NCBI RefSeq assembly: GCF_036014195.1
Contig: NZ_CP107918.1
Coordinates: 2,976,001 to 3,040,000 of the forward strand
Direction: 5' to 3'
From: Streptomyces sp. NBC_00442
GTDB lineage: Bacteria > Actinomycetota > Actinomycetes > Streptomycetales > Streptomycetaceae
DNA: 64,000 nt
In this document: positions 47,933-56,422 of the stretch, one piece after another
Position numbering within the stretch: position 1 is the first letter of the stretch
How the letters are laid out: every line of letters begins with the position of its first letter
Made by a program: the position numbers and the translations under genes
Notes under the pieces: model-generated
What the model was told of the DNA's origin: nothing
What the model saw: only the letters and a program-made list of their open reading frames with translations
Database searches by the model: none

Positions 47933-50133
47933 TCCGCTCTCGGTTTCCACGTTCTCGCTTCTCGCAGGGCTGTGGTGCGTGCGGTCCATACCATTGTCAC
48001 GGAGAGCAGCGCAGTGAGCATCAGGAAGATCAGACAGAGTGCTCCCGACAGCTCAGCCCCTTCGGTGCCACTGCTGATGGGCTGTGCCAGGAGGACGTAG
48101 GCGGCGGTGCCCGCGGCGCCTGCCGCAAGTGTCGGCAGGCCGAGTGCCCAGGTGGCCGTAGCGCCAAAGACTTGGGCGTGGCCAGTCAGGACGGTGACGG
48201 GTGCCAGGCCACGCGAGAACCGCAGGAATTCGGAGAGCGCGGAGAACGTCATCGCCAAAGCGATGACGAGGGTGCCGACGGTGCCGAGGAAGGGAAGCCA
48301 ACGCGCATGGTAGCCAAGGGTGTAGGACTGGTTTCCCTCAGCCAGTGGCCTGATCACGGCGTCGGTGCTCAGTGTCAGCCGTGCCGTGCGCTTGACCTCC
48401 GGGATGTCGAGGGTCGTCCCTTTCGCTGTGAACACGACGAGCCAGGTGTCCTGCGGATCGAGTCGTGTGGTCACTCCGGTGCGGACGGTGGCCGCGGTAT
48501 TGCCGAAGTAGGTGTACGTCGTGGCCTTGAGTCGCCGGTCAAGCTGGTCGTAGCCGAGCTTGGCAGTGGCGTTGGGGGCGGGGCAGGGCAGGTTGAGCGC
48601 GGCGAGATCCGGGCACGGCGCTTGGATGATCCTTCCGCTGCTTGAACCGTCGGACTGGAGGTCGGCATGCCCGAGGGACACGACATGAACGCCCGGGGGA
48701 AGAGCGTCCCTGAACTCCTGACTGGGACGCGCTCGGTCGGCGGCCTGCACCATGGCCATGCTTCGGCCTTCGGCCGAGTCGAGCACTTTGGTGTCGCCCG
48801 AGCGGTTGTCGAACATGCTGGTGACCAGCTGCGTTTCACCGATCACACCGATCGCGATGACCAGCGTGGAGACGAGGCGCACGACCACTCCTGGGCGTGC
48901 GGCCAGCGACCGGGCAGCAATCAGCTGTCCGGGACTCCCCCTTCGGCGGGCGGTGTTGGCCAACCGGGGCGCGACACGGGCGATGAGCAGACCGATGGCC
49001 GAGGGCAGGGTGGCGAGTGCGCCGACGACTGCTATCAGGTAGAAGACCGGTGACTGGCTTCCCTGGCGCGTCGTGCCGGTAAGTACGGCCAAGGCCAGGA
49101 AGCAGGGACAGGCGACCAGAGCCGTCTTGCGCAGGAGTCCGCCGGTCGCCACCAGACTGCGGGACGTCTTCCTCCGTCGGTTGGCGGAGGGCTGAATCAG
49201 CAGAGTGATGGCGAGTACCACCAGTCCCGCGCCAAAGACCACGCTCAACAGGGTTCTGACTGCATGACGGAGGTCCGCCGCTGCCAGCGTGTAGTCGATC
49301 CACGGCAGCGTGGCGTTCCACAGCAGAGCGGGTAGGAGGGCCAGTACTGCGAGGACGGTGCCGAGGGCAACAGGGGGACCTGAGGCTCCCAGGTCCATCC
49401 AGATCCGGGATCGTCTGCTCACACCCAGAATGTTCAGCAGCCGTGCACGCCGGTCGTAGCCGTGTGCACCCAGGCGTGCGGCTGCGACGGCCAGAGTCGC
49501 GGACGGCAGGCCGAGCAGCAGCGCCACGACCATTCCGAGCTGCCTCTCCTCCCCGTCCCCGATGACTCGGACGTCTCCGAACGAGGGGCCGGGTGAGCCG
49601 AATCCAGTGATCCCGTCGAGGTAGCTGGTGTTCAGCATGGTCGCGCTGGGGCGGGTATAGACGAGGCGTTCACCCGGCGTGGCCAGTCCACTCTCGCCGA
49701 TGCGGCCAGCCACCTTCCCGTACCGGGCCGCGTAGTTCTCGGAGGCGGGTCCGTCCGCCAGCGCGGGGGACAGAAAGGCCTGGCCCGGTGCAGGCCAGTG
49801 GTCGAGTCCAGGCGGTAGAGGGGCATCTTCGGCCAGCGGCGCGATCACGATCACGCTGTATTGGCGGCCGTGTTCGCTCTCCCAGTACCGGCTCCACAGT
49901 GCCTTCGCCGGCTGCCCCTTCTCGGCCATGACCGGGTTGCGCGCCAGTCCTCGTGTCTCACGCCCCTCGAACGTCGCGCTGGAGGCAACGAAGGCGGCGG
50001 CGCACAGAGCGGCCACCAGCGTGGCCAGGGCCAGCGCGATCAGACGGGTCCGTCCGCTCTCGGCCCGGCGTGCCGCCTCCCGCCCGACGCGGACGAGCTG
50101 CCACCACAGGGGTGCTCCTGATGTGTTCTTCAC
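47929..50133 (-). CDS. FtsX-like permease of an ABC transporter (extracytoplasmic-domain type)
   Basis: A 734-residue membrane protein of FtsX/MacB type with about ten helices: one at residues 30-52, a large extracytoplasmic loop, then clusters at about 200-285, 300-400, 425-445, and a final set at 620-715. Two large extracytoplasmic domains flank the middle group. The partner ATPase overlaps by 4 nt. Base composition is less extreme than in the core genes nearby. Its 3' end meets an IS630 remnant, so the final residues may be altered. The cargo is unknown. Confidence 0.8.
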   Translation of the reverse strand: MKNTSGAPLWWQLVRVGREAARRAESGRTRLIALALATLVAALCAAAFVASSATFEGRETRGLARNPVMAEKGQPAKALWSRYWESEHGRQYSVIVIAPLAEDAPLPPGLDHWPAPGQAFLSPALADGPASENYAARYGKVAGRIGESGLATPGERLVYTRPSATMLNTSYLDGITGFGSPGPSFGDVRVIGDGEERQLGMVVALLLGLPSATLAVAAARLGAHGYDRRARLLNILGVSRRSRIWMDLGASGPPVALGTVLAVLALLPALLWNATLPWIDYTLAAADLRHAVRTLLSVVFGAGLVVLAITLLIQPSANRRRKTSRSLVATGGLLRKTALVACPCFLALAVLTGTTRQGSQSPVFYLIAVVGALATLPSAIGLLIARVAPRLANTARRRGSPGQLIAARSLAARPGVVVRLVSTLVIAIGVIGETQLVTSMFDNRSGDTKVLDSAEGRSMAMVQAADRARPSQEFRDALPPGVHVVSLGHADLQSDGSSSGRIIQAPCPDLAALNLPCPAPNATAKLGYDQLDRRLKATTYTYFGNTAATVRTGVTTRLDPQDTWLVVFTAKGTTLDIPEVKRTARLTLSTDAVIRPLAEGNQSYTLGYHARWLPFLGTVGTLVIALAMTFSALSEFLRFSRGLAPVTVLTGHAQVFGATATWALGLPTLAAGAAGTAAYVLLAQPISSGTEGAELSGALCLIFLMLTALLSVTMVWTARTTALREARTWKPRAD

Positions 50134-50819
50134 ATGTCACCCGCACCGGGCGCATCGACCAGACGCCCCTGAGCCAGATGCAGGACACGGTCGGCCCGCG
50201 CTGCCACGGCCGGGTCGTGCGTGACCAGCAGCATTCCGCAACCGGTATCCCTCGGAACCTGGAAGAGAACCTCGGCGACCTGGTCCCGGGCTTGCTCGTC
50301 CAGAGCCCCCGTCGGCTCGTCTGCCAGGAGCAGTGACGGCTCGGCCATCAAGGCCCGAGCCACGGCGGCGCGTTGCCTCTCGCCACCGGACAGATCGGAT
50401 GTCGCAACTCCGTCTGCCCGAACGCCCAGGTCAGTTAGCAGTCTGTGGGCCCGAAGGAAGGCGTCCGCGCGTCCGCTACCCGACAACAGCGCTGGCAGGG
50501 CGACATTCTCTACCGGAGTCAGTTCCGGCAGGAGTTCCCCGAATTGGAAGACCATGCCAAGGTGACGCTGGCGCCATCGGGAGAGCTTGCTCCCCCTGAG
50601 GGATGCCATGTCTGCCCCAGCCACCCCTAATTGCCCGGCATCGGCCTTGGTCAGACCGAGAATGAGGGACAGCAGCGAGCTCTTCCCCGAGCCCGACGGC
50701 CCCATCACGGCTACTGACTGCCCCGACCGCACCACCAGGTCCAGGCCGACCATCAGCTTCCTGCCGCCGACTTCATAGTCGAGCCCGCGCACATCCAGCG
50801 GGACCTCAACTGGCGCCAT
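50130..50819 (-). CDS. ABC transporter ATP-binding protein (LolD/MacB type)
   Basis: A 229-residue ATPase with Walker A GPSGSGKSS, the Q-loop MVFQFGELLPELT, ABC signature LSGGERQRAAVARAL, Walker B LLLADEPTGALDEQ and H-loop VTHD, all intact. The signature and spacing fit the LolD/MacB/FtsE group that works with FtsX-like permeases. The start is the ATG at 50819 with GGAAAGGGGTGG before it; an in-frame GTG at 50828 would add three residues. Terminator-like hairpin lies about 80 nt upstream. Confidence 0.92.
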   Translation of the reverse strand: MAPVEVPLDVRGLDYEVGGRKLMVGLDLVVRSGQSVAVMGPSGSGKSSLLSLILGLTKADAGQLGVAGADMASLRGSKLSRWRQRHLGMVFQFGELLPELTPVENVALPALLSGSGRADAFLRAHRLLTDLGVRADGVATSDLSGGERQRAAVARALMAEPSLLLADEPTGALDEQARDQVAEVLFQVPRDTGCGMLLVTHDPAVAARADRVLHLAQGRLVDAPGAGDM

Positions 50820-51393
50820 CCCATCCACCCCTTTCCCGCAACTGGCCCACCACCAAGCAAGACGGGCGCAGAGTGCGCACCGTTGACCGCCTTGAACACC
50901 CCGGTGGGGGCACGCCCGTTCGGCATGCCCCCACCGTTGTCACATTCGGACCGCGTCGGCTCCAGCCGTGCGCGTGGTTGTCCGTCCACCAGTCGCTGCA
51001 GTTGTCGGGCTCGTACGGGTATGAGGTGCAGGCCTGCATGTCCCAGATTCGGCCACCACTGTTGCTGTGGGCAGTGGTTCCCTTCCCCGACTTGTTCCAC
51101 AGCGTGTAGACGTCGCTGTCCGGGTAGTTGCGGTTGTACTTCGTGTAGACGGGGTTGCCGTCAGCATTGGTGTCCATCACTCCGGCCACATGCTTCCATC
51201 GGGTCACGCAGGCCTCACGGCACCTTGTCTGAATCCGATGCGAGTATCGAACGTTGAACCAAGGCGCTACGACATCGATGTCTACGGCAATCGGAACCCC
51301 ACGAAACTTGGCACCGTTCCCACAGCTTTGGACCGAGACAGCCAAGCGGAACGGGCTTCCGCTGGAGCGACAAGACAGCGTCGTTCTCCCCAT
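50806..51393 (-). CDS. Doubtful ORF with a secreted-small-protein-like middle (possibly broken)
   Basis: A 195-residue ORF of uncertain status. Residues 59-143 look protein-like: GVMDTNADGNPVYTKYNRN, YTLWNKSGKGTTAHSNSGG and DMQACTSYPYEPDNCSDWW. This is rich in Tyr, Trp, Asn and Cys and recalls small secreted Streptomyces proteins; I cannot name a family. No signal peptide precedes it in this frame, and after residue 150 the frame reads through a hairpin (50903-50935) into the ABC ATPase start. A frameshift or decay is likely; another frame stops at 50940. It lies directly upstream of the ABC genes. Confidence 0.35.
   Translation of the reverse strand: MGRTTLSCRSSGSPFRLAVSVQSCGNGAKFRGVPIAVDIDVVAPWFNVRYSHRIQTRCREACVTRWKHVAGVMDTNADGNPVYTKYNRNYPDSDVYTLWNKSGKGTTAHSNSGGRIWDMQACTSYPYEPDNCSDWWTDNHAHGWSRRGPNVTTVGACRTGVPPPGCSRRSTVRTLRPSCLVVGQLRERGGWDGAS
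50903..50935 (-). terminator. Terminator-like hairpin upstream of the ABC genes
   Basis: GGTGGGGGCA pairs with TGCCCCCACC (10 bp, plus about three more after a mismatch) around an eight- to twelve-nt loop. It would end or attenuate a minus-strand transcript of the upstream ORF about 85 nt before the ATPase start. Confidence 0.55.
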
Positions 51394-51793
51394 TGGCTAC
51401 TGTTCCCAACTCGCAATTGGCGGGATCTTGAGCGCGAACCGCCGAGAGTGGGCTAGCCGTGAAGCACGGCTTGGCGCGGTCGGCGAGGTAACTGTCCACT
51501 ACGGCCGGCAGCTGTTGGCCGTATGCGGCCAAGGCGTGCCGTTGATCGAGGGTGACTCCGGGACCCGAGAAAGCAGCCGATCAGACGCACTCAGTCGGCG
51601 TTGAGCTCTACGTGCACAGAGCCCTCACCGCCCCGGATGGGAGACTTCCCTCGACGATCACGCGTGGCGCGAGCATGCCAGAGCTCCCGCTCTGATCCGT
51701 CCCCGGCGTGCTCAGCCCCGCTTGCAGTTGAACGAACGACGCCGCCCGCACCCCCAGCAGCGCGGGGGCGCGGACGGCGTCCACGTGTGGTGC
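51394..51793. other. Stretch without a supported gene
   Basis: Short open frames occur on both strands but none has a convincing start, domain or codon bias. Composition is less GC-rich than the neighbouring core genes. It lies between the doubtful small ORF and the end of the DAACS symporter gene, at the right edge of the accessory-looking region. Confidence 0.4.
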
Positions 51794-53137
51794 TTACGCG
51801 GCAGCCGGAACGGCCACCTTCTGGTCCGGCTCATGCGTGGCGACCGTGTCGTCCACCGGGGAGGCGGACGCCCTGTTGAACGCGTCGACATCCAGGATCT
51901 TTTCCCGGGCCGAGACGATGACCGGCACCAGAGCCTGGCCCGCCACATTCGTCGCGGTGCGCATCATGTCCAGGACCGGGTCGATGGCCATGAGCAGGCC
52001 GACGCCCTCCAGGGGCAGGCCGAGGGTGGAGAGGGTCAGGGTCAGCATGACCGTGGCGCCGGTCAGGCCGGCCGTCGCGGCGGAGCCGATGACCGACACG
52101 AAGGCGATCAGGACGTAGTCGCCGACACCGAGGTGCACGTCGAAGATCTGCGCGATGAAGATCGCCGCGAGCGCCGGGTAGATCGCTGCACAGCCGTCCA
52201 TCTTGGTGGTGGAGCCGAACGGCACGGCGAAGGAGGCGTACTCCTTGGGGACGCCGAGGCGTTCGGTGACCTTCTGGGTCAGCGGCATCGTGCCGACCGA
52301 GGAGCGGGAGACGAAGGCCAGCTGGATCGCGGGCCAGGCGCCCTTGAAGAACTGGATCGGGTTGACCTTGGCGACGGTGGCGAGCAGCAGCGGGTACACG
52401 CCGAACATCACCAGGGCGCAGCCGATGTAGACGTCGGCGGTGAAGGTGGCGTACTTGCCGATGAGGTCCCAGCCGTAGTCGGCGATGGCGAAGCCGATGA
52501 GGCCGAGGGTGCCGAGCGGGGCGAGCCGGATGACCCACCACAGGGCCTTCTGGAGGAGTTCGAGGACGGCTTCGCTGAGCGTGAGGATCGGCTTGGCCTT
52601 CTCGCCGAGCTGGAGCAGGGCGATGCCGGCGACGGCGGCCATGAAGACGATCTGCAGGACGTTCAGCTCGGTGAAGGGCGTGATCACGTCCGTCGGGATG
52701 ATGCCCGTCAGGAAGTCGAGCCAGGAGCCCGTGTGCTTGGGGAGCTTGCCGTCCTTCGGGGTGAGGCCGGTGCCCGAGCCGGGGTTGGTGAGCAGGCCGA
52801 TGGCGAGGCCGATGGCCACCGCGATCAGCGACGTGATCATGAACCAGAGCAGGGTGCGCGTGGCGAGCCGGGCGGCGTTGTTGACCTTGCGCAGGTTGGT
52901 GATCGACACCAGGATCGCGAAGAAGACGAGCGGCGCGACGGCCAGCTTCAGGAGCTGGACGAAGATGTCGCCGATCTGACCGAGGGTGTCCTTGAGCCAG
53001 CCGATGTCCTGGCTGCGGGCGAGCCAGCCGAGCAGGCCGCCGAGGACGAGGCCGGCGATGATCTGGGCCCAGAAGGGGAACTTCGAGGATATGGAGAAGC
53101 CGGACTTGGGCTTGTCCGGAGCGGTCGCGGAGGACAC
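51794..53137 (-). CDS. Dicarboxylate/amino acid:cation (DAACS) symporter
   Basis: A 447-residue Na+/H+-coupled carrier of the DAACS (GltP/DctA/TcyP) family. It has about eight helices and two hairpin loops; the signature is AFVSRSSVGTMPLTQ (serine-rich hairpin HP1) and TTKMDGCAAIYPALAAIFIAQ, then GLTGATVMLTLTLSTLGLPL. The family carries glutamate, dicarboxylates or cystine. A Cys-rich leader peptide 130 nt upstream suggests control by cysteine or sulfur, so a cystine carrier is plausible. The GTG at 53137 has GGGAG upstream. Confidence 0.9.
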   Translation of the reverse strand: MSSATAPDKPKSGFSISSKFPFWAQIIAGLVLGGLLGWLARSQDIGWLKDTLGQIGDIFVQLLKLAVAPLVFFAILVSITNLRKVNNAARLATRTLLWFMITSLIAVAIGLAIGLLTNPGSGTGLTPKDGKLPKHTGSWLDFLTGIIPTDVITPFTELNVLQIVFMAAVAGIALLQLGEKAKPILTLSEAVLELLQKALWWVIRLAPLGTLGLIGFAIADYGWDLIGKYATFTADVYIGCALVMFGVYPLLLATVAKVNPIQFFKGAWPAIQLAFVSRSSVGTMPLTQKVTERLGVPKEYASFAVPFGSTTKMDGCAAIYPALAAIFIAQIFDVHLGVGDYVLIAFVSVIGSAATAGLTGATVMLTLTLSTLGLPLEGVGLLMAIDPVLDMMRTATNVAGQALVPVIVSAREKILDVDAFNRASASPVDDTVATHEPDQKVAVPAAA

Positions 53138-53267
53138 GGAAACACTCCCGGGTGAGCGGAGACGGGGACTGATCGACGTTCAGAGGTGAGCGCGGCGCCC
53201 GTTCACGAGGGACTGGTCGCGTGGACCGGTCACGTAAGCCTGGGGACACCGCCGCATGATGCCGGGG

Positions 53268-53381
53268 TCAGACGTCGCGGCAACAGACCGCGGACATGCA
53301 GCGGCAGAGGTCGACATGCAGGCGCGCCACGAGCGGAACGGATCCGCCGGTGGGGTGCTGGTGCACAGCTGCTGTCGTCAT
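53268..53381 (-). CDS. Cys-rich leader peptide (sulfur attenuation type)
   Basis: A 37-residue ORF ending in LHVDLCRCMSAVCCRDV, with Cys at 26, 28, 33 and 34. Short actinomycete ORFs with an HVDLCR...CC end precede sulfur genes and act as cysteine-responsive leader peptides. The ATG falls 8 nt after a TAACGT -10, so the transcript is probably leaderless. It ends 130 nt before the symporter start. Too short to be a stand-alone enzyme; a regulatory uORF is the best reading. Confidence 0.8.
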   Translation of the reverse strand: MTTAAVHQHPTGGSVPLVARLHVDLCRCMSAVCCRDV

Positions 53382-53388
53382 GTCGAAC

Positions 53389-53420
53389 ACGTTAACACTT
53401 GAACTTTGAGAACCTCAAAG
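53389..53420 (-). promoter_or_regulatory. Promoter with palindromic operator before the leader peptide
   Basis: Minus-strand TTGAGG (-35, 53413-53418) and TAACGT (-10, 53389-53394) are 18 nt apart, placing the start at the leader ATG. CTTTGAG-AAC-CTCAAAG (53404-53420) is a perfect 7-bp inverted repeat over the -35, which could bind a regulator of sulfur genes. Confidence 0.55.
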
Positions 53421-53510
53421 CAGTTCTTTTACCCCGGGATGACCAGTGGGACGACCGAGGGGATGACCGGGGGATGACCAAGGGATGCCCAGGGCGCCGG
53501 GAACGGCGAC

Positions 53511-53547
53511 GGCCCGGTCCCGCAGCGGTGAGCTGCGGGACCGGGCC
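53511..53547 (-). terminator. Strong hairpin terminator after the DUF4229-like gene
   Basis: GGCCCGGTCCCGCAGC and GCTGCGGGACCGGGCC form a perfect 16-bp stem with a 5-nt loop, 50 nt beyond the stop of the minus-strand gene at 53598. Confidence 0.85.
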
Positions 53548-53597
53548 GGCCGGGGTGGTGTGAGGAACGCGACGCGGGACTGCGGGACGACGCGGGA

Positions 53598-53894
53598 CTA
53601 CTGGACGACGCCGTCCTCCTGCGAACGGTTCGCCTCCAGCTTCGCCTTGGCGCTCTCCACCTTGCTGACGATCTGGGCGGACATCGCGTCGCGCTGCTTG
53701 CGCAGCAGTACGTAGCTGAGCGGCGCGGAGATGACGAGGGCGAGCAGGACGACCCAGATGAGGTTCGAGTTGCCGTTGCCCTTGGGCACGATGCCGAACT
53801 GGACCAGCAGCCCGACGAAGACCAGGCTGCCGATGAAGATCCCCACGCGCAGCATCGTGTACCAGATGGTGGCGCTCGGCTTTGCGGCGTTCAC
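53598..53894 (-). CDS. Small membrane protein, DUF4229-like
   Basis: A 98-residue protein with two helices (VGIFIGSLVFVGLLVQFGIV and LIWVVLLALVISAPLSYVLL) and a charged, helical C-terminus (QIVSKVESAKAKLEANRSQED). The layout matches the DUF4229 family found near menaquinone genes in streptomycetes. The start is the GTG at 53894 after AGAGAGAAGG. Role unknown. Confidence 0.7.
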   Translation of the reverse strand: MNAAKPSATIWYTMLRVGIFIGSLVFVGLLVQFGIVPKGNGNSNLIWVVLLALVISAPLSYVLLRKQRDAMSAQIVSKVESAKAKLEANRSQEDGVVQ

Positions 53895-53953
53895 GGCTGA
53901 CCTTCTCTCTACGGCGGCACCTGCCCGACTAGTGAAGCACGCCCACAAATGGA

Positions 53954-54478
53954 TCAGTTCAGCGGGAGCAGCATGATGATGTCGTCCCGGTCGTCGTCGG
54001 CGGCCACCCGGATCGCGCCGGGCACCCGGCCGACCTCCTTGTAGCCGCAGGAGGCGTAGAAGCGGTCGACTCCGGTGCCGCCGCGGCAGGTGAGCCGGAT
54101 CGCCTCGATGCCGTCGAGCGCCCGTACCGCGTCGGCGGTCGCCCCCATGAGGTCGCGGCCGTAGCCCTTGCCCTGGTGGGCGGGGTGCACCATGACGGTG
54201 TAGAGCCACACCCAGTGCGTCATGAGGCGGTGGGTGTTGTACGCGATGAACGCGGTGGCGGCGACCCGTCCGTCCTCGTCGAACCCGACGAGCAGCCGCA
54301 TCCGCCCCTCGCTCATGGCCAGGAGGTGCTTGACCAGTTCGGGGCGTACGTCCTCGACGGTGACCGGCGGCACGAAGCCGACGGCCCCGCCCTCGTCGGA
54401 CACCTCGGCCCACAGGGCGAGGAGTCCGTCCCGCAGGGCGGGGGTGACCGGGGGGTCGAGCCGGAACGTCAGTGCCAC
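53954..54478 (-). CDS. GNAT-family N-acetyltransferase
   Basis: A 174-residue GNAT enzyme. The acetyl-CoA motif is VMVHPAHQGKGYGRDLM (R/Q-x-x-G-x-G/A), preceded by strand LYTV and followed by DGIEAIRLTCRGGTGVDRFYASCGYKEVG in parts. Acceptor unknown. It is 10 nt downstream of mqnE (same strand) and may be co-transcribed. Confidence 0.88.
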   Translation of the reverse strand: MALTFRLDPPVTPALRDGLLALWAEVSDEGGAVGFVPPVTVEDVRPELVKHLLAMSEGRMRLLVGFDEDGRVAATAFIAYNTHRLMTHWVWLYTVMVHPAHQGKGYGRDLMGATADAVRALDGIEAIRLTCRGGTGVDRFYASCGYKEVGRVPGAIRVAADDDRDDIIMLLPLN

Positions 54479-54488
54479 GCGACCGCGC

Positions 54489-55652
54489 TCAGAAACGCAT
54501 GAGCTGCGGCGTCTCGCGCAGCTCGGTGTCCGGGCCCGGGTACTCGCGGATGATCTCGTACCGGGTGTTGCGCTCCACGGGGCGGAAGCCGGCCTCGCGG
54601 ATGAGGTCGAGCAGGTCGTCCCGGGTCAGCTTGTTCGGCGTGCCGTAGTTGTCGGCGTCGTGCGTGATCTTGTACTCGACGACCGAGCCGTCCATGTCGT
54701 CGGCGCCGTGCTGGAGGGCGAGCTGGGTGGTCTGGAGACCGTGCATGACCCAGAAGCACTTCACGTGGGGCACGTTGTCGAAGAGCAGGCGCGAGACCGC
54801 GAAGGTCTTGAGCGCCTCGGCACCGGTCGCCATCGTGGTGCGCGCCTGGAGCTTGTTGCGGACCTTGCCGTCCTGCATGTCCACGAAGTCGTGCTGGTAG
54901 CGCAGCGGGATGAAGACCTGGAAGCCGCCGGTCTCGTCCTGGAGCTCGCGCAGGCGCAGCACGTGGTCGACGCGGTGGCGCGGCTCCTCGATGTGCCCGT
55001 AGAGCATGGTCGAAGGGGTCTTGAGCCCCTTCTCGTGCGCCAGGCGGTGGATGCGCGACCAGTCTTCCCAGTGCGTGCGGTGGTCCACGATGTGCTGGCG
55101 GACCTCCCAGTCGAAGATCTCGGCGCCGCCGCCGGTCAGCGATTCGAGGCCGGCGTCGATGAGCTCGTCGAGGATCTCGGAGGCGGTCAGTCCGGAGATC
55201 GTCTCGAAGTGGTGGATCTCGGTCGCCGTGAACGCCTTGAGCCCGACGTTCGGCAGGGCCTCCTTGAGGGCCTTGAGCGAGCGCGGGTAGTAGCGCCAAG
55301 GGAGCGTCGGGTGGAGCCCGTTGACGATGTGCAGCTCGGTGAGGTTGTCGTTCTCCATCGCCTTGGCGAGGCGGACGGCCTCCTCGATGCGCATCGTGTA
55401 CGCGTCCTTCTCGCCCGGCTTGCGCTGGAACGAGCAGTACGCGCACGACGCCGTGCACACGTTGGTCATGTTGAGGTGACGGTTGACGTTGAAGTGGACG
55501 ACGTCGCCGTTCTTGCGGGTGCGCACCTCGTGGGCGAGGCCGCCGAGCCAGGCCAGGTCGTCCGACGCGTACAGCGCGACGCCGTCCTCGCGGCTGAGCC
55601 GTTCACCGGCCCGGACCTTCTGCTCCAGCTCGCGCTTGAGTCCCGCGTCCAT
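54489..55652 (-). CDS. mqnE: Aminofutalosine synthase (radical SAM)
   Basis: A 387-residue radical SAM enzyme joining the chorismate-derived enol ether to SAM to give aminodeoxyfutalosine, in the futalosine pathway. Its cluster motif is CTASCAYCSF (CxxxCxxC), with FNVNRHLNMTNVCTASCAYC, IPLRYQHDFVDMQDG and family-typical C-terminus. It is homologous in fold to MqnC at 29983. Start is ATG at 55652 (a TTG three bases earlier is possible). Confidence 0.93.
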   Translation of the reverse strand: MDAGLKRELEQKVRAGERLSREDGVALYASDDLAWLGGLAHEVRTRKNGDVVHFNVNRHLNMTNVCTASCAYCSFQRKPGEKDAYTMRIEEAVRLAKAMENDNLTELHIVNGLHPTLPWRYYPRSLKALKEALPNVGLKAFTATEIHHFETISGLTASEILDELIDAGLESLTGGGAEIFDWEVRQHIVDHRTHWEDWSRIHRLAHEKGLKTPSTMLYGHIEEPRHRVDHVLRLRELQDETGGFQVFIPLRYQHDFVDMQDGKVRNKLQARTTMATGAEALKTFAVSRLLFDNVPHVKCFWVMHGLQTTQLALQHGADDMDGSVVEYKITHDADNYGTPNKLTRDDLLDLIREAGFRPVERNTRYEIIREYPGPDTELRETPQLMRF

Positions 55653-55707
55653 CAAGGCCGCCTCCCATATGTGTGTCTTTCAGGCTCCACCCAAGGTACG
55701 CCCCGCC

Positions 55708-56175
55708 CTACTCGGGAAGTTCCCCGACCCGGTTCTCCCACTTCGTGGAGAGCACGATCGTGGTACGGGTGCGGGAGACGCCCTTGGTCGAGCCGAGGCG
55801 GCGGATCGTCTTCTCCAGGCCGTCCACGTCTCCGGCCCGGATCTTGAGCATGTACGAGTCGTCGCCGGCGATGAACCAGCAGTCCTCGATCTCCGCGAGG
55901 TCACGCAGGCGGCGGGCCACGTCCTCGTGGTCGGCGGCGTCGGAGAGGGAGATGCCGATCAGCGCGGTGACGCCGAGACCGAGCGAGGCGGAGTCCACCG
56001 TGGCGCGGTATCCGGTGATGACACCGGCCGCCTCCAGGCGGTTGATGCGGTCGGTGACGCTGGGGCCCGAGAGCCCGACGAGCCGGCCCAGTTCCGCGTA
56101 CGAGGCCCTGCCGTTCTCCCGCAGTGCCTGGATGAGCTGCCTATCGACGGCGTCCATATGCCTGAAGCCTTCCAT
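55708..56175 (-). CDS. Lrp/AsnC-family transcriptional regulator
   Basis: A 155-residue regulator: N-terminal helix-turn-helix (DRQLIQALRENGRASYAELG and GLSGPSVTDRINRLEAAGVI) and a C-terminal RAM/Lrp ligand domain (ALIGISLSDAADHEDVARRL; DSYMLKIRAGDVDGLEKTI). Members bind amino acids. The start is either ATG at 56175 (leaderless-like) or ATG at 56157 with GGAAGG upstream. It separates mqnE from the divergent small gene. Confidence 0.9.
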   Translation of the reverse strand: MEGFRHMDAVDRQLIQALRENGRASYAELGRLVGLSGPSVTDRINRLEAAGVITGYRATVDSASLGLGVTALIGISLSDAADHEDVARRLRDLAEIEDCWFIAGDDSYMLKIRAGDVDGLEKTIRRLGSTKGVSRTRTTIVLSTKWENRVGELPE

Positions 56176-56202
56176 TGTTCAGCGATACCGCGAGTTTACG
56201 TG

Positions 56203-56208
56203 TAGAAT
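56203..56208 (+). promoter_or_regulatory. Candidate -10 element for the small basic-protein gene
   Basis: TAGAAT fits the Streptomyces -10 consensus TAGRRT exactly. No clear -35 at the standard spacing was seen. It would give a leader of about 85 nt before the GTG at 56300. Confidence 0.4.
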
Positions 56209-56299
56209 CTAAGGCATGCAGGGGAGACACCCTGCGAATCATTCAGCTGTGTGGATAAATTTCCAGCAGATCAAAGACGATCTTTCAGGAGTTGTCACC

Positions 56300-56422
56300 G
56301 TGTACACGATCGAGATGGCCTATGCCCGCATGCGCGAGCTTCAGGACCTGGCCAACCGGTCCCGTGCCCACCAGACCGCGACGAAGCCCCGCGCCCCCAA
56401 GCGCGCCGCCAAGAAGCGCTAA
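56300..56422 (+). CDS. 40-residue basic protein, function unknown
   Basis: A 40-residue product VYTIEMAYARMRELQDLANR... with a helical first half and a Lys/Arg/Ala/Pro-rich tail (KPRAPKRAAKKR) that could bind nucleic acid. The GTG at 56300 has CAGGAG 9 nt upstream; the longer frame from 56216 lacks a ribosome site. Its TAA stop overlaps the stop of the convergent ubiX-like gene by three bases. Confidence 0.65.
   Translation: MYTIEMAYARMRELQDLANRSRAHQTATKPRAPKRAAKKR

Noticed and set aside
50753..51167. Alternative frames through the small ORF upstream of the ABC genes
   Set aside because: The translations are Arg/Thr/Ser-rich without a signal peptide or motif; only the middle of the 50806-51393 frame looks protein-like.
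53437..53490. GGATGACC-rich direct repeats as a possible operator or array
   Set aside because: Copies are degenerate and short, with no regular spacing or dyad; better explained as low-complexity intergenic sequence near the terminator.
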